A stretch of 64,000 nucleotides of DNA. Source: Isoetes taiwanensis. Taxonomy: Eukaryota; Streptophyta; Lycopodiopsida; Isoetales; Isoetaceae. The notes beneath the pieces were generated by a model, which saw only the letters and a list, made by a program, of their open reading frames with translations, ran no database searches and was not told the origin of the DNA. Each line of letters starts with the position of its first letter. Position 1 is the stretch's first letter. Of the stretch, positions 10,548 through 23,455 are shown piece by piece. The stretch covers positions 4,466,571 to 4,530,570 of the forward strand of contig JAJEKV010000059.1 of assembly GCA_021234155.1 (NCBI GenBank), in the 5' to 3' direction. A program made the position numbers and the translations under genes.

Positions 10548-12754
10548 ATTTAACCTAGCAGGCGAACGGCCCAGATAGCCCGCGGTTTTCTTTTGGCTTT
10601 TTCTGGCTCCAGCGATTTAGGAAGAGGCTGTCGGATTCTTTAGGAGAAGGCCATAGGAACAGGTTAGATCTTTCTTCATTGTTCTGCAGAAGATCAAATC
10701 TCACAAATAACATAGTATTGCTTGCCCTAAAAATCTTGGAGGCCGAGCACAAGCCCGTAATACTGCATGCAGATCGTGTTTTGAGTTGCTATTCAACGTG
10801 GGAGCTGCTATTCAAAGACGGAGCCAGCTATTACTACAGACTCAGGAATCCAAGCCTTCGACGAATCTATGCAAAAAAATAGCGGAGCTCTATGTGTTTC
10901 TATATTCTTCTTTCATTTTTCCCTTCCATGCGTGGTCTGCCATTGTGATGGGTCTATGTAAATAAGGCTGGGTTTCGTTGATTGAAAGGCCGTTAGTGCA
11001 TTTTGGATCTGTGATCTGATAGCTGCAAGTAAGTATGGAACAAATGTATCGTGGGTCCAAACCTTGGTCGAATCTATGCAAAAAATAGGCGGAGCTCTGT
11101 GTTTGTATCTTTAATGAGTATTTTTGGGTGTGTAAGATAAGATAAGATAGAAATTTTAGCGTCCGCGAAAACCCAATCGGGTTATGGGACCCAATACAAA
11201 AGATCTGGAGAATAAAATTAGAAATCGGCAGGACTTAGGAGCTTGGTGTTGAGAAGCAAATCTTCTTTATAAAGAAGCACCAGGAGCAATGAAAGTAAGT
11301 CTTCTCTATATGCTCTATCTTTTGCTGCATTGCACTAATCTAACATTGCTTTTTATGAAGGAGATGAAGAATAAAGTCAGAAACTTGCAAGACTTAAGGG
11401 CTTGGAGTTACACAAATTTTCTTCACAAAGGTAGCAACTGCAACAGCAACAACGCAAGCAAATTGATTCACACTGGGCATATCACATTGAAGGGACATTA
11501 AAGGGTATATGTAAAAGCTTTTTATTTGTTATTTTTTTCTTAGTATTAATCCTATGATGTACATTAAAAGCAAATACAACAAGCTCTATGTTATAGCATA
11601 TATGCTTGCATCATCTATTTACAGAATTCTGGGGCATTAGCATATGTTTTCTACCACTGCACTTCTTACATGCATCTTGCATTTGAAGTGCTTTTAAGAG
11701 CCCTCCCCATGCCCATTCCTACAAACCAATGATTCATTTGCTGATTCAAGAATTCTTTTTGTGTTGCAGGTTGCTAATTGGGTAGAGACATGGTGAGTTC
11801 TTACATTGCTTCCTTATATTGTCCTTAAGCATCGCAACATCCGCATTGATAAATCCAATTTCATTTTCCCGGTAACATAACCGCATTTCTCACTTTCTCA
11901 GAATGTTTTTGATATGTTAAAAGCTCCAAAGCTAGCATCTAATGTGCATCGTGGTAAGCAAGGATTTTTATGCTCCCTATCTTGGTGGTATTATGCCATC
12001 CATGTGCAATTTTCCTTTCTGATTTTGCTTTAATTATACAAAGGTATGTTGTGACATGCATCTACCATACTTGGCTTTTCGATTGTAAGGCTTATGGGTA
12101 TTCATCATTCATTTGTTGGGCACATCCTCACGGCATGCATTGCTAGTGCTCAACTATCAAGCTATGCAAAAGATAATGTGATCTAATGGGAATGTGGCAC
12201 TCAAAGATTATGCTAACAAGCTTGACAACAATATCTTTCATTGTTGTTACTCCCTTCTCACCGTAACTTTAATTGGTTTGGTTGTGTCAGTAGATGTGAT
12301 TGCTATGGGGAAGTCTATTCTTCGTGCACGTATGATCAAATTGTACCTTGCATTTATATCATGAATGCCATGCAAAAGTGCACAGTAAAATATCTCACAT
12401 CCTGCTTTTACAAGTGGTTCTAATTCCAATTATCTTTGGCCTTTTGTTTAATACATATGCAATTTCCAATATGTTTTGATATCAATGTACAAAGAGATTG
12501 TAGATTGACGCTCGATTGAAATCATATTGTTTAAATGTTTGTCTAAAGAAAATGGAGGAGATAATTGAGGAGAATGGTTAAAAATTCTCCGCCTTTGTTA
12601 TAAACATGTATAAAACGACATCCAACCCCATCAAAATCACATCAAACCCTGGAAGGAATGTTGCAATGGCAAGAATAGTAGTATTTGTTTAATTATCGTG
12701 TCCCAAAAAGAGATGTATTGAACTTATGTTTGCTTTTATGGACTCTAGAACATA

Positions 12755-12990
12755 GACGAGACAATCACTAAGGCCTCTGTTACCCCATGGTAGTAACAAG
12801 AAAACATGCTTTGGCTTTCAACTTATGACCAAAGATTCATAGGTTTTTCTTATTGGAAAAGAAAAGGCTCAATAAATAAGCAAAGACAAGGCAACCACTA
12901 AGGCCTCCATTACCCCATGGTAGTAATTCAACTTATGACCAAAGATTCATAGGTTTTCCTTATTGGAAAGGGAAAGGCTCAATAAATAAG
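12755..12990. repeat. Tandem pair, unit about 127 bp (copy 2)
   Basis: Counterpart of 6064-6318. The second unit lacks the AACAAGAAAACATGCTTTGG segment, so the pair differs from copy 1 by one deletion. Confidence 0.8.
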
Positions 12991-15064
12991 CAAAGACAAA
13001 CTATTCGTTACAAATAGTAGTTGGCATTACATTAGGTGTTTGGACCATGAATTCCTAGGCAAGAGTGTTTGCACTTCCTAAAATTACTACAGCTTAACAA
13101 CATGATGACTTTGATTAAATTGCAACAACAAAATAACATGATGAGCACAACTACAAAACAATATTACAATTGAACGCCATGCTCAATACCACCAAGAAGT
13201 AAATCTCCTCGTTCGATGCGATGTCCTCTACAGTCCCCAATAGTTGCAGTGTTCAAATCATGCCAAAGAACGCCGGGCAATCCGTTACTAGTTTCCTTTA
13301 AATTTAAGTTTTGAATCATGTGTTAAAAAGGGCCATCAATAATTCACACAGGACAGCAATAATACAAAGCAACTCAAGGACGAAGAAGTGAATATACTCT
13401 ATTTTTGTGTGATGTCCAGGTTGCTCGCGGAAATTATTTCATATAAATTTTGTTCGCGTTTTTGTATGAAGAGTAGATTAGATGCCTCAAGATTAACCTC
13501 CCAATTATGGGGCAGAAAAGGTTGGCATGTGTGTGAAGAAGATTAGATTAGTGACTTTTGAATAAATAATCATACATCCTTTTTGCCCCTTTTTTTTTCA
13601 ATCCTATTTTTCCGGGTTACGCTTCCGCCAAGCTTCGACATGTATGGACTTTTAGTTTTCTTCCGATGCAAGCAAACGGACTTACCTGGATTAGATAAGG
13701 ACAAAACTTGGATGGTAGACACAAGCAAACACGTTTTTACGTTTCACGACACGGTACTGCGGGCGATTTTGCTCATTGCCAACCAATATCGCGCCCGGAG
13801 CTACTAATTACGGCAACTAAGAATATTGAATGCATTCATCCTGATGTGTTTTTTCTGCAACTAAGAAATGAATAGAACACCACAGCAAGTTATGAAGTCA
13901 GAATCACAGGAAGCGAGAAGATGCTGGCGATGGCAATGCAGGATGCCAGAAGATGGCGCCTCCGGCTTGCTTTGTCTTAATCCAGAAGTTGGGAATCATC
14001 CTATTCTTTTTTTTATTGCCGCGGCTTTTTGGCACGGTTCCATGTTTTTTGGTGCTACTTCCTAGCATCCAAAAATACTTCAAAAATAGTTATCACAAAA
14101 TACTTCAATCGTAAGGTTCTGATATGTTGCTACAATCAATCTACATTTGCTCGTGTTGAATCGAAAAACAAAAAAACAGAACATTTTGTTTGATAAATCA
14201 TTGACAAATTTTAGAATGCTTGCGCTGCTATATTGTATGTTAGTTTTATTTGGGTAGAAAGTTAGAGCAAAATCGCAACATGCCTGTGATGGATCAAATG
14301 CATCAATACAGGCACTGCCATTCTATAACAAAACCACGGCGATTGGTGACAGAGTGAAGGATCCATTTCGGGCTAATCGTGGAGGAGAAAATAACCCAGT
14401 TGATGAATGGTGCAGCGGCGATAGCCAGATTGGGCATATCGAGCAATTTGGCAATTTGGCAATTTGGCAAAGCAAACCGAAGAATTGACATGATATATAC
14501 ACATGCCCCGATTCCTACATCCATTGACCCGATTCCCACATCTAGCTCAAAGATAGAGCCCAAATTGGCTTGATACCGTGATCCAACTCTAGTGGCCCGA
14601 TTTCCAAAGTGTATCTTCAAAATTATTTTGTTGGCGTAAACATTATGTATCGACCGATATTGCATCCGGTTCCACCGGGCCCGATTCCCACATCCGGCTC
14701 TAAAAATTGGTCAAAGTGAGCTCCATAAATCAACAAGTGTGAAGGGTGTAGTTTTATCCCATCTAACCGGGTCCACCCAAGCGGACCCATGGGTTTAATG
14801 GTTCACCGCTCTAAATTCATTTCGTTAGAAGTGTGTAACATAGTATCCATAACCAAATGCAAAGCTAGGATATGGGCATATAGATGATGGTGCTACAAAG
14901 AGTATCTTGGCCGGATAAGGGTTGATTGCGTTACCGTAGAAGAAGATCTATTTAGAAACATATCCGCAAACACGGGCTTAATAGGCTTTAGGAGCGAGGG
15001 GTTGAGCTGGCTGCTTAAGGCTATGGCGACCATTTTTGCTTTGCCCATATAGTTTCTCGCTCTA

Positions 15065-16003
15065 TTGTTTCGGTCCGACTCTATTGTTCAAGACTGACTC
15101 CATAATTTCCAGGCCATCGTTTCAAGGTCGACTCTATTGTTCTTGAAGGAGATGAAGGGAAAGAAGACCCGCTTAAAACACGCCCAGATTCCGCTTTTCT
15201 TGGCTCATCCTGGTTAGCCCTATCCGCCTAATACATGCCCTTCTTTAAGGTTGAACTTCCAATGTAAGGATCAAAGAAATCCAAACATCTGCCGCATGGC
15301 AAATCCCCGGTTGGGCTAAGAGAGATCCTTTCTAAGAAATGAGACAAGTTAAGACTTGAACACCGAAAAAATAACGAGAGCTATGGTGTTCTCTATGAAT
15401 TTTTACTTAACCCCAAAGATATAAAGTCAAGCAATATATAAGATTAAGGACATGAGTGTAATGTAGATTAAGTCATGGCAAGGTGGGAAGAAATTTTATT
15501 ATCAAGGCATCTACCAAAGGGAAAAAATTATTTAAAGTTATAGGTCTAGGAATGTCGATAATCGGACATTATTATCGTCGCCTAAAGAATATCCAAGGTG
15601 ATAGTGGATTAAAATCCAACTTGAAGTTTCTATCTTACTCGAGGAGTTGCCTTCCATCACTTAGTGTGAACGTTCATCGATATGGTTGCGGGGAGACATT
15701 CCGTTGATGGTAAGAACCCTTAGGGTATTCCTACCCTACCATGGTTGCACAAGTCCGGTGGTGTTGTTGTTCGCCACCTACGTTGGTTTAGGGAAGAGTG
15801 ATAATAGACCAAAGTCTTTCTAGAAAAACAGAGATATTATTGGTTAAGTATAACAAGAGCCCATTATATTAATTAAAAAGAGGCTTACCCTGTTGGTAAA
15901 GGGTTTGGCTGGGTGGTGAAAGATCCCCATAGTACCCTTTTAATATTAAAAGTTGCTATGCAGAGAAACAGGGTAATATATATGTATAAGAAATATATGT
16001 AAC
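15065..16003. other. No gene seen
   Basis: AT-rich sequence with short open frames only (largest 74 codons at 15483-15707, unrecognised). Near 15905-15925 is a GGTTTGGCTGGGTGGTGAAAG string that resembles a pol III A-box, but no B-box follows it. Confidence 0.4.
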
Positions 16004-16011
16004 ATGTACAT

Positions 16012-16098
16012 GACGTTCAAGAGGGTTTGGTGTGGTGGTAAGCACCTAAAATTGGAGTTGAGAGGTCATGGGTTCAAATTTGGGTTGAGGCGCCAAAA
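16012..16098 (+). mobile_element. tRNA-derived SINE-like unit
   Basis: GTTTGGTGTGGTGGTAAGC (about 16024) fits a pol III A-box, and GGGTTCAAATTTGGG (about 16070) fits a B-box. The spacing of about 40 bp is normal for a tRNA-like promoter, and a run of A follows at 16096. I do not see a clean cloverleaf, so this is a SINE head rather than a tRNA gene. The 3' boundary is not defined. Confidence 0.5.
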
Positions 16099-16558
16099 AA
16101 AAAATTTATACGACAAAAATACGCGCTTCATACGGTCGGGCGCCGGTCCCGTTACACGTTTCTATTTAAAACGTTTCTATTTAAATTTTAAGACGCCCAA
16201 ACGTGAGCGGCGCCCGAGTTGGTTTTTGGCCTACTTTTTTGCCATTTTGATGCCGGTTTTTGATGCCTCTAGGGTAATTGGACCATGCCCGACGTGTTGG
16301 CGCAGAAATTGTCTCATCCGAGTTACCTAGAGAAAGTTATGCCCGTGGAAACAAGAGACCTCTTTTTCTCTAAAAACTTGACATACTTGATTCTAACTCA
16401 CACCTTAAATCCTAACTAGCTTAATCCTCCCATAATTAGGTCAGCATACATACTAGCTATAGAATTAGAATAGTTTACCCTAGATTAAAGTCCCGTACTA
16501 CCTATCGACTAACAAGTTAAGATATGGCCAGTGCTATGATCTGGTCCACTAAAATCAT

Positions 16559-16571
16559 GGTTCTGATACCA
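16559..16571 (-). promoter_or_regulatory. Retrotransposon primer-binding site (initiator-Met type)
   Basis: On the minus strand the sequence reads TGGTATCAGAACC, one base after the LTR end GCGTCACA. This is the usual plant primer-binding site complementary to the 3' end of initiator tRNA-Met. It fixes the element as minus-strand, with the 5' LTR to the right and the internal region to the left. Confidence 0.75.
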
Positions 16572-16572
16572 C

Positions 16573-19500
16573 TGTGACGCTCCCCGAATCCATACGATGC
16601 TCCCATCGTATAAATATGGGAAATTCCCCTCCCATGGCATATCCATCACCACGGAAAGGCCCTCCGTCTGACTCGGACCGCTTGTGATGGCCAAGTGTCC
16701 GGGTGAAGGACACGGAGGTGTCATTCGTCCCACGCCTTCTATGGGAATCCTATATAGCGGAAGCATACATACATGTTACCACCTAGCAACAATACTAATA
16801 AATAATATACCACCATGAAGGGTGGCCCATCATCATCAATATAACCAACAACAGAATACCAACATAACAAAGGAAATACACCATAACTAAGGGCTCTACC
16901 CAGGGCTCAGACTCCATGGGGGCGGCTGACGGTCAGGGCCTCAAGATAACAACAGACAGAGGTATAACATGGCGTTGGCTAGCATAAGACAATGGCTAAG
17001 GTATTCTACTCCATCCGCCCCCCCCCGTGCACACTTTTGCGATAGGTCAATCATGCTATGACGTGCTTGTAGCCCTCTGGAGACGCAATCCCAAGGAATC
17101 ACCCTACGGGACTACTCCGGGTTATATCTCCCAGGTCCGATGAGGCAGGTCAGAGAGGCGTCTCCTTCCCGAAAGCATGACGGATCTCCGGGTGTGCTAG
17201 AGAACACGCGTGCCCCTCGGACCCCCCGCGATCCGCACCGATTTACTCCCCTAAATCTAAAGGTTGGCTCACCAGCCCGCTCGAGCCTGTGGCGCCCATA
17301 TAGGCACATCCCTCCGCCCAGAGTGTCAGACCCATACCCGCCCACTGACGGTGACCATTTATAAGCCCAGCACACTATAAGAGTCATGTAGCCGCGCTTA
17401 GGCAAGACCCCACCCCCGATTCACCATCATACTCGTTATCCGGTGTCAACCACATCATAGCATCCCACGGCAAAGTTGGCTCTTGTGCACAGCCGCGATT
17501 TATCGGGTTTTAAGGGTTCTATCTAGGAGCATCTCTACTTCTAGATGGCCTTTAGGTCTCTACCCCCCTTTTACCCATACAACACAGGAGGAACAGAAAG
17601 AAAGCTATCCTTATACATCCATCCATCCATAGCTTCGAATAGAACATAAAATAGAGATTAACCATACATCTATTCATACAAGGATTAATCCTAGCTACCT
17701 TCTGAGCATACAAGGATTAGTCCTATGACTATCTAGGAATCCAAGCTATCTACGTACTAACGGGATCATAGCTAGATCTACTATTTCTCTGGTTCTCCAT
17801 CCTTCTGGCTGGAACAGGGCGGAACAGCAGCTCCTCCTCCACCAACCTCCCCCAATTCGAATTGGGGCAAAACCCACATTTGGGTCCCAAGTTAGCAACT
17901 CTTCCTTGCCCAATCGATTTGGGCTAGGTGGCAACTCTGGGTTGGCTAATATTAACTAATTTGATATTTTAGCCCTTTTTAATATTAGGTTGAGCCCTAA
18001 ATTCGAATTAGGGTTTTGGGTTAGGTTTCCATCTTAATAATTAATAATTAACATAGCTAACCTTAGCTTATGAATAATTAATGTGCCATTAATCTTATAT
18101 TATAAAGTTTTAGCGTATGTCTTGCATCAAACCCTAATTTAGATAGTTGAGATCGTCTGATTTCATTTGAAGGCCGAGATTTATCGCACAACTTCCCACC
18201 ACCATGATTGGCCATGCTCTGATCTCTTAAAAGGAAAGGGAAAATGGCAGAGAAAAGGGCAAAGTGAGAGGCAAAAAGGCACGGGTAAAAGGGAAAGACG
18301 GAGAAGGAAAAAGGAAAGGGAAAAGAGCACGAAAAAGGGAAAGAAAAAGAAAGGGAGAAAAAGGAAGGAAAAAAAGACACTATGAAAAGGAAAAGGGGGA
18401 AAGGGTGAGGACAGAATAAGGGAAAAGAAAAGGGGAAGGGAGGAAAGGGAAGAAAAAGGGGCAACGGAAAAAAATGTGAAGACGAAAAAAGGGTGACTAA
18501 GGAAAAAGGGGAAGATAAGAATGGTGGAGAGGGAAAAAAGGGCATGGAAAAATAGAAAGGGAAGGAAAAAGGAAAAAGGAGGCGAAAAAGGGAAAAGGGC
18601 ATGAGGAAAAGGGAGAGGGAAATGAGAGAGGAAGGAGAAAGTAGGGTGAGGAAAGGAAAAAAAGAAAGGGAAAAAGAGATGGAAAAAGGGAAAAGGGAAA
18701 AGCGAAAAGAGAACAGAAAACATGGAATAGGAAAAGAGGAAAAGGGAAAAGGGGAAGAGTGTGGGAAAAGGAGGAAAAAGGGCATGTGAAAAAGGTGGAA
18801 AAAATGGAATGGAAAAAGGTGTGGGAAAATGGAAAGGAAAAGAGAGAAGGAAAAAAAAAGGTGGAAAGGAAAGCGGAAAAGGGCATGGAAAAAGAGAAAA
18901 GGATGAAAAAAAAGAAGGAAAAGGAAAAAGGAAATGGGAGGCGAAAATAGAAAGGGGAAAGAAAAAAGAACACGAGGAATAAGGAGGGAAAATGGAAAAG
19001 AGGAAGGGAAAAAGGGCACGGAAAAAACTGGAAGAGGGAAAGGGTGAGGAAAGGGTAAAAATAAAGGGAAAAAGAGCATGGGAAAAGGGAAAAGAAAAAG
19101 AAAAAAGGGGAATAGGGACGGGGAAAAGGGGAAGAGGGTAAGGAAAGGCGGAAGAAAAGGCAAGTAAAAAAAAGTGGAAAAAAGGGAATGGAAAAATACA
19201 TGGGAAAAAGGGAAAAGGAAAAAGGAAAGAGAAAGGGAAAGGGAAAGGGAAAGGGAAAGGGAAAGGGAAAGGAAAAGAGAAAAGGAAAGGGGGAAGGAAA
19301 GAGGAAAAGGGCACGGGAAAAATGGAAAGGGTGGGGAAATGATGAAAAAAGAAGGAAAGGGAAAAGGAAAAAGGGAGGCGGAAAGGGGGGAAGGAAAGGA
19401 AAAAAGGCATGAGAAAAAAAAAAAGAAGAAAATGGGAAAAAGAGACATTAGATAAAGAAGAAGAGGGTGAGGAGAGGAAGAAAAACATAAAAAAAAAGGT

Positions 19501-20047
19501 GGGGAAAAGGGAATGCAAAAAAGGCATGAGAAAAGAGAAGAGAAAAGAGAAAAGCAAAAGGAATGGGAAAAGGAAAGGGAAAAAAGATCATGAGAAAAAT
19601 GGGAAGGGTGGAGAAAGGTGAAAAGGGAAGGAAAAAAGGCGTCAAAAAAAGGGAAAGGGAAAGGGAAAGGGAAAAATGAGAAGAAGAAAAGGAAGAAAAA
19701 GAGGAGGGAGAAGAGGGTAAAAAAAAAAGAGAGAGAAGGAGAAAAGTAAATGTGCAGGGAAAATAAGAAAAGGGAAAAAAGAAAGTGTGTAAGAAAATGA
19801 GGAAAAAAGGATATAGGATAGAGCAAAGGGAAGGTTATCAAATGCACAAAAACCTCTTATAGCCTAGCAATGATGGACTTGGTTTCTATTATATTAGATG
19901 TATAAAAATGAGTCTGAGCTGAATAGGTTTCCATCCACAAATGTTCCCAACATTTGCCCAGCAACGCTGGGCACCATTACTAGTTATTCATAGTGATGTG
20001 TCATGTATTTATACTTAAAAAGGCGTATAAATACGTGGAACGTCACA
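16573..20047 (-). mobile_element. Long terminal repeat (about 3.47 kb) of an LTR retrotransposon
   Basis: The two borders are inverted 7-mers, TGTGACG at 16573 and CGTCACA ending at 20047. This matches the TG...CA rule and the TGTGACG starts often seen in Ty3-type LTRs. The primer-binding site lies one base outside the left border. In minus orientation a TATATAG box (16751-16757) sits about 180 bp before the LTR end and could be the promoter. The LTR contains a C-rich middle and a 1.6 kb purine tract. No gag or pol frame follows on the internal side, and no second LTR is in the window, so this is one LTR plus a primer-binding site of a truncated element. An insertion of the purine tract into a shorter LTR is possible. 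Confidence 0.6.
18226..19816 (+). repeat. Homopurine tract of about 1.6 kb (GGGAAAA-type)
   Basis: Almost every base on the plus strand is A or G. Rare C and T fall mostly in recurring GGGCATGG, GGGCACGG and GAGCATGG islands. The core at about 19226-19272 is pure (GGGAAA)n. The island pattern, recurring every few tens of bases, suggests a degenerate minisatellite. Long minus-strand frames here (589, 458 and 234 codons of Phe, Ser, Pro and Leu) arise because pyrimidine-only codons include no stops, and they are not genes. Confidence 0.95.
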
Positions 20048-21059
20048 ATAGACCCTATCATGCCACTTCTTCTTGTTGGACCAAGCGAAATATATACAAC
20101 AAAAGGATGTGATTAGTCTCCTCATACCACTACACGTTCATTTAACGAACGACCAGGGCATCAAATGGGCCAAAACACATAGTTCAATAGGGTCTCAAAC
20201 CCTCTCCCTACATATTCTGGACACCTTGGCATATTTACACCAGAATGTATCAAAGCATCACAAGTAACTTGAACTTCCCAGCGGGCAAAGAGGGAAAGCT
20301 TTTTATGCATAAGCATCTTGTTTCTTTGTTTTCCTAATTGAAGGCAGTATGCTTTTCTTTTGTTGTTACGATACTACAATTGTGGCCATGCTTACATATC
20401 TTAATTTCAATACAATTGGACATTTTGCTCCAATGTTTCTTTAGTCGGCATGTATGTAAGACCTCTCGTGGATTACATACTAGTGGCAAAACGAGATCTG
20501 CATTTGGTTACTCATTTTCGTGGTAGAATAGACAATAGAGATGAAGAAGTGGATTCCGACAACTAACCTTTTCTCCTATAGGTTATTGGCAGCCTCCTCA
20601 CCCTGGGTGCCTCAGCTGCGGCCGGATCATGACCATGCATGCCTAGATGGTCATGCCAAACCTAGAAGAAATACTGAAGCTCCCCATGATGCAATAACAG
20701 ATTGCCCAGTTAACCAATGTGCTTATCATGGCTGCTGACAGATGCTTTGGGAGAAGATAGTCACACAAGCCTCTGAGAGCATCGTTCTTCCCCTGTAATC
20801 AGTGGTTTGATGACGAATCTAGGGAGCTATAATGTTGGCTATGATAGGTCACTGACATCGTTTTGCATTCAGCTGCAATCAGGTATTACTATACTTTCTT
20901 AAAGGGAAAGAAAGCTAGGTACATTACGGAGCACTAGCGACAAACGTTCCATCTGCTGGACCGTCACTTTAGGATATTCTGCCGAAGGGCATTGAACAAG
21001 CATGTGTGACCTGAGGGGAACATCACATGAAATAATGGGTATAATACTTCCAGCAATTG
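20048..21059. other. No gene seen
   Basis: Only short frames are present. The last part may be the decayed 5' region of the LINE that follows on the plus strand, but I could not align any domain before about 21200. Confidence 0.35.
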
Positions 21060-22595
21060 TATGATCCTCCTGAAGCTCCAGTAGCAATACCCTTGCAGAT
21101 GGACCCAGCAGTGGTCATTACAGATGTGGATGCAGATGTCACCATAGGTTTACAACACTTCACCAATGGCCAAGCAGCAAATTTAAATGACATGTAGGCA
21201 GAGCTGCTCAAATGGGTCGGGCCTCTGATAGTACCCATCCTGATGGCATTATTCAATAAGGCATTACAAGAGGGATTTTCCCCATAGTGAACTACTAGCA
21301 AAGTGATTCAAATATACAAGTAGGCGATCCCCACTGCTCGGCCAATTATTGCACCATCAAGTCAGTTCATTCTTTGCAAAATTGTTGACCGGCATGTTTG
21401 AGCAGCATTTGACGACGTGGGCAGAGGTGCGTGCTCTTACACAGGTGGGATTCCTGGTAGGTCATTCTACCATAATAGTATTTTCACTCTACAAACCTTA
21501 GTAGAAGATAGCAGGTATCATCGACAAGACCTATACTGCTGCTTTGTGGAATTCACCAAAGCTTTTGACATTGTGCCTCGGGACAAGCTGTGGGACAAGT
21601 TGGGGACCCCTATGGATCTGCAAAATGCGATATACAAGTTGTATAAGATATGCTCAGCTAGATTGACATCATCAGGATAGCCAGTCATCAGCAGTATTGG
21701 AGTACACTAGGCCTACCCACTCTCCACGCTAGTTGGAAGCTTGGCTTGCTGAACATGGGGAGGAGAGAGCGTGAGCTCTATCCCTGCACCACATAATCTG
21801 GAAGCTCATCTACGCTAGCGATGTGGACATCTTAGCCTACACCCAGGTGGCATGCAGCGCCATTTGGATGCTTTGGATACCTTCTGCCAGTTCACTAGCA
21901 TGTATGGACAAGACCAAGGTACTAGTGGTCTCAACTTCGCACCAGCCACGAAGCCGCTCCTTCACCTATCAGGGCCAAAATGTGGAGGTGGATCTTACTT
22001 GCAAGTATTTAGATGGAGTTTCCAATTACCACATACTAGAACGCTTCCATCCGGTTGCGCTAACAGCAGGCTGGAAAGCATTGTTTGCCATGGAATACAT
22101 AGTCACAAAGTAGAGCTATATGCCTAGGGCCATCAATCGCACTTGTTTCGGGCTTTGGTAAAGCATGTTCTCTTATATGGAGTTGAGGTCTCGGGCCCGG
22201 AGATAGCCCTTGCCACCTGGAATAATCTGGAGCAGGTGTAGAAGGAATTCTTAGCTCGAGCACTTCCGGTGGAGTCCATAGTCCCATATCAGACTCTGCT
22301 GCAAAAGACAGACTTCTTACCTCTTCAGAGGGCGGCATTGAACCACTATATCATTTACTTTTAAAAGTGATTGGTACGGGTGATGCTCGTCTCTCCAACC
22401 AGGCTTATATTATGGCATTGGATCCACAACACCTTAAAACCTGTTGGTAGGAAAAACAAACTCAGTGGTTCTTCCGATGGAATATCTAGGCACACAGGTG
22501 CGTCCATGTCCAATCTAAAGATGATCACAATCACTTACGGCAACCTTGATGCATGCTTCCTTAGCAAACTCTGGGATATGGGTGCACTGGCATAG
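21060..22595 (+). pseudogene. LINE reverse transcriptase, decayed
   Basis: Pieces of a LINE RT appear in order across several frames: PILMALFNKALQEGFSP (about 21234), GDPHCSANYCTIK (about 21320), CFVEFTKAFDIVPRDKLW (about 21540, the RT motif with the catalytic-region Asp replaced by Glu), YASDVDILAY (about 21810, in place of the YADD box), MDKTKVLVVS and YQGQNVEVDLTCKYLDGV (about 21905-22015), then ALVKHVLLYGVEVSGP (about 22155). Several stops and frame changes show that it is dead. The element type matches the minus-strand copies at 25739 and 59617-64000. Confidence 0.8.
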
Positions 22596-23300
22596 GTTAA
22601 GACAACACACTACCAGCAGTATATTAATCCTATGCTAACACAAGGCCCTATGCCCACACTACAAGCAGTATATTAATCCTATGATACCACTATAGTGTTG
22701 CCAACTAGAAGTCATAGAGGGTAAATGCCATGCCCTTCAGGCCTGTCCAACATTTGATCAAATCCAAGCTAATCGGTATCTAAGAAACTTTTATATTCAA
22801 AATGGTGAAATAAAATATACCAAAAGTTGAGGTAAAGCTTCTAATGTTTAGCTCGACTTTCTTTTTGTCACTTGTACCTTTTTAAGCTTGGCTAAACTTT
22901 TATTTCGGGTGGGTGGGTTTTGGGGCTTTTATCATTTGCCGATTTGCACTAATTTAAGATCTGATGGTAGATATAAAGGATATAGAATACCCTGGCTAGA
23001 GTATGCCAAAATTTGACGTGAAAGCTTCTATATTTTGGCTAAACTTTCCAAATTTTGATACTTATACGAGGTGGAGCGTGAAATAGACTAGGTTAATATT
23101 TTCTTTTTTGTTTTTTGTTCAAAATGGGCTACAATTTAGCCGATTTTGTGTCCAACAAGGCCAAAAATTTGCCATTTAGCTATGTTTAGCCACTATTGTT
23201 TCCCTGGGTATATTCAGTTGATTTCGCTTAACCAATCGTTGCATGTATTATTAGACACGCCTTCAGGGGCTAATTGGGATTATATCTTCAAGAGGTCTTG

Positions 23301-23326
23301 CACACACACACACACACACACACACA
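23301..23326. repeat. (CA)13 microsatellite
   Basis: Thirteen uninterrupted CA units. Confidence 0.97.
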
Positions 23327-23437
23327 AAGATATATCTTCCGGGGCGGTAATGAATTGTACCCTGGTTTTTATTATATACTTTCATAGCATATCTATTACT
23401 ACAAAGGTTTTCCCCTTGAAAACCCTTTGGGGTGTGG

Positions 23438-23455
23438 TTTTTTTTTTTTTTTTTT
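23438..23455. repeat. Poly-T run (18 T)
   Basis: Homopolymer. It could be the poly-A tail of a minus-strand retroposed piece, but no upstream element was recognised. Confidence 0.9.

Larger units (their letters stand above)
9568..15064. repeat. Large direct duplication, copy 2 (about 5.5 kb)
   Basis: Second copy of 2855-8377 in the same orientation. It keeps better-formed palindromes in the MITE and a longer open stretch at 11289-11501 (70 codons, starting MKVSLLYMLYLLLHCTNLTL), which copy 1 breaks. After 15064 the similarity stops. Three short TCGACTCTATTGTT-like repeats follow at 15058-15140. Confidence 0.9.

Noticed and set aside
16012-16098. Functional tRNA gene
   Set aside because: A- and B-box-like strings are present, but acceptor and anticodon stems do not pair well, and an A-run follows, as in a SINE.
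17990-18030. Telomere-like CCCTAAA / AGGGTTT motifs
   Set aside because: Only isolated single copies within an AT-rich LTR part, not an array.
18078-19847. 589-, 458- and 234-codon minus-strand frames rich in Phe, Ser, Pro and Leu
   Set aside because: They are the pyrimidine strand of the homopurine tract. Codons of C and T only cannot be stops, so long frames arise automatically.
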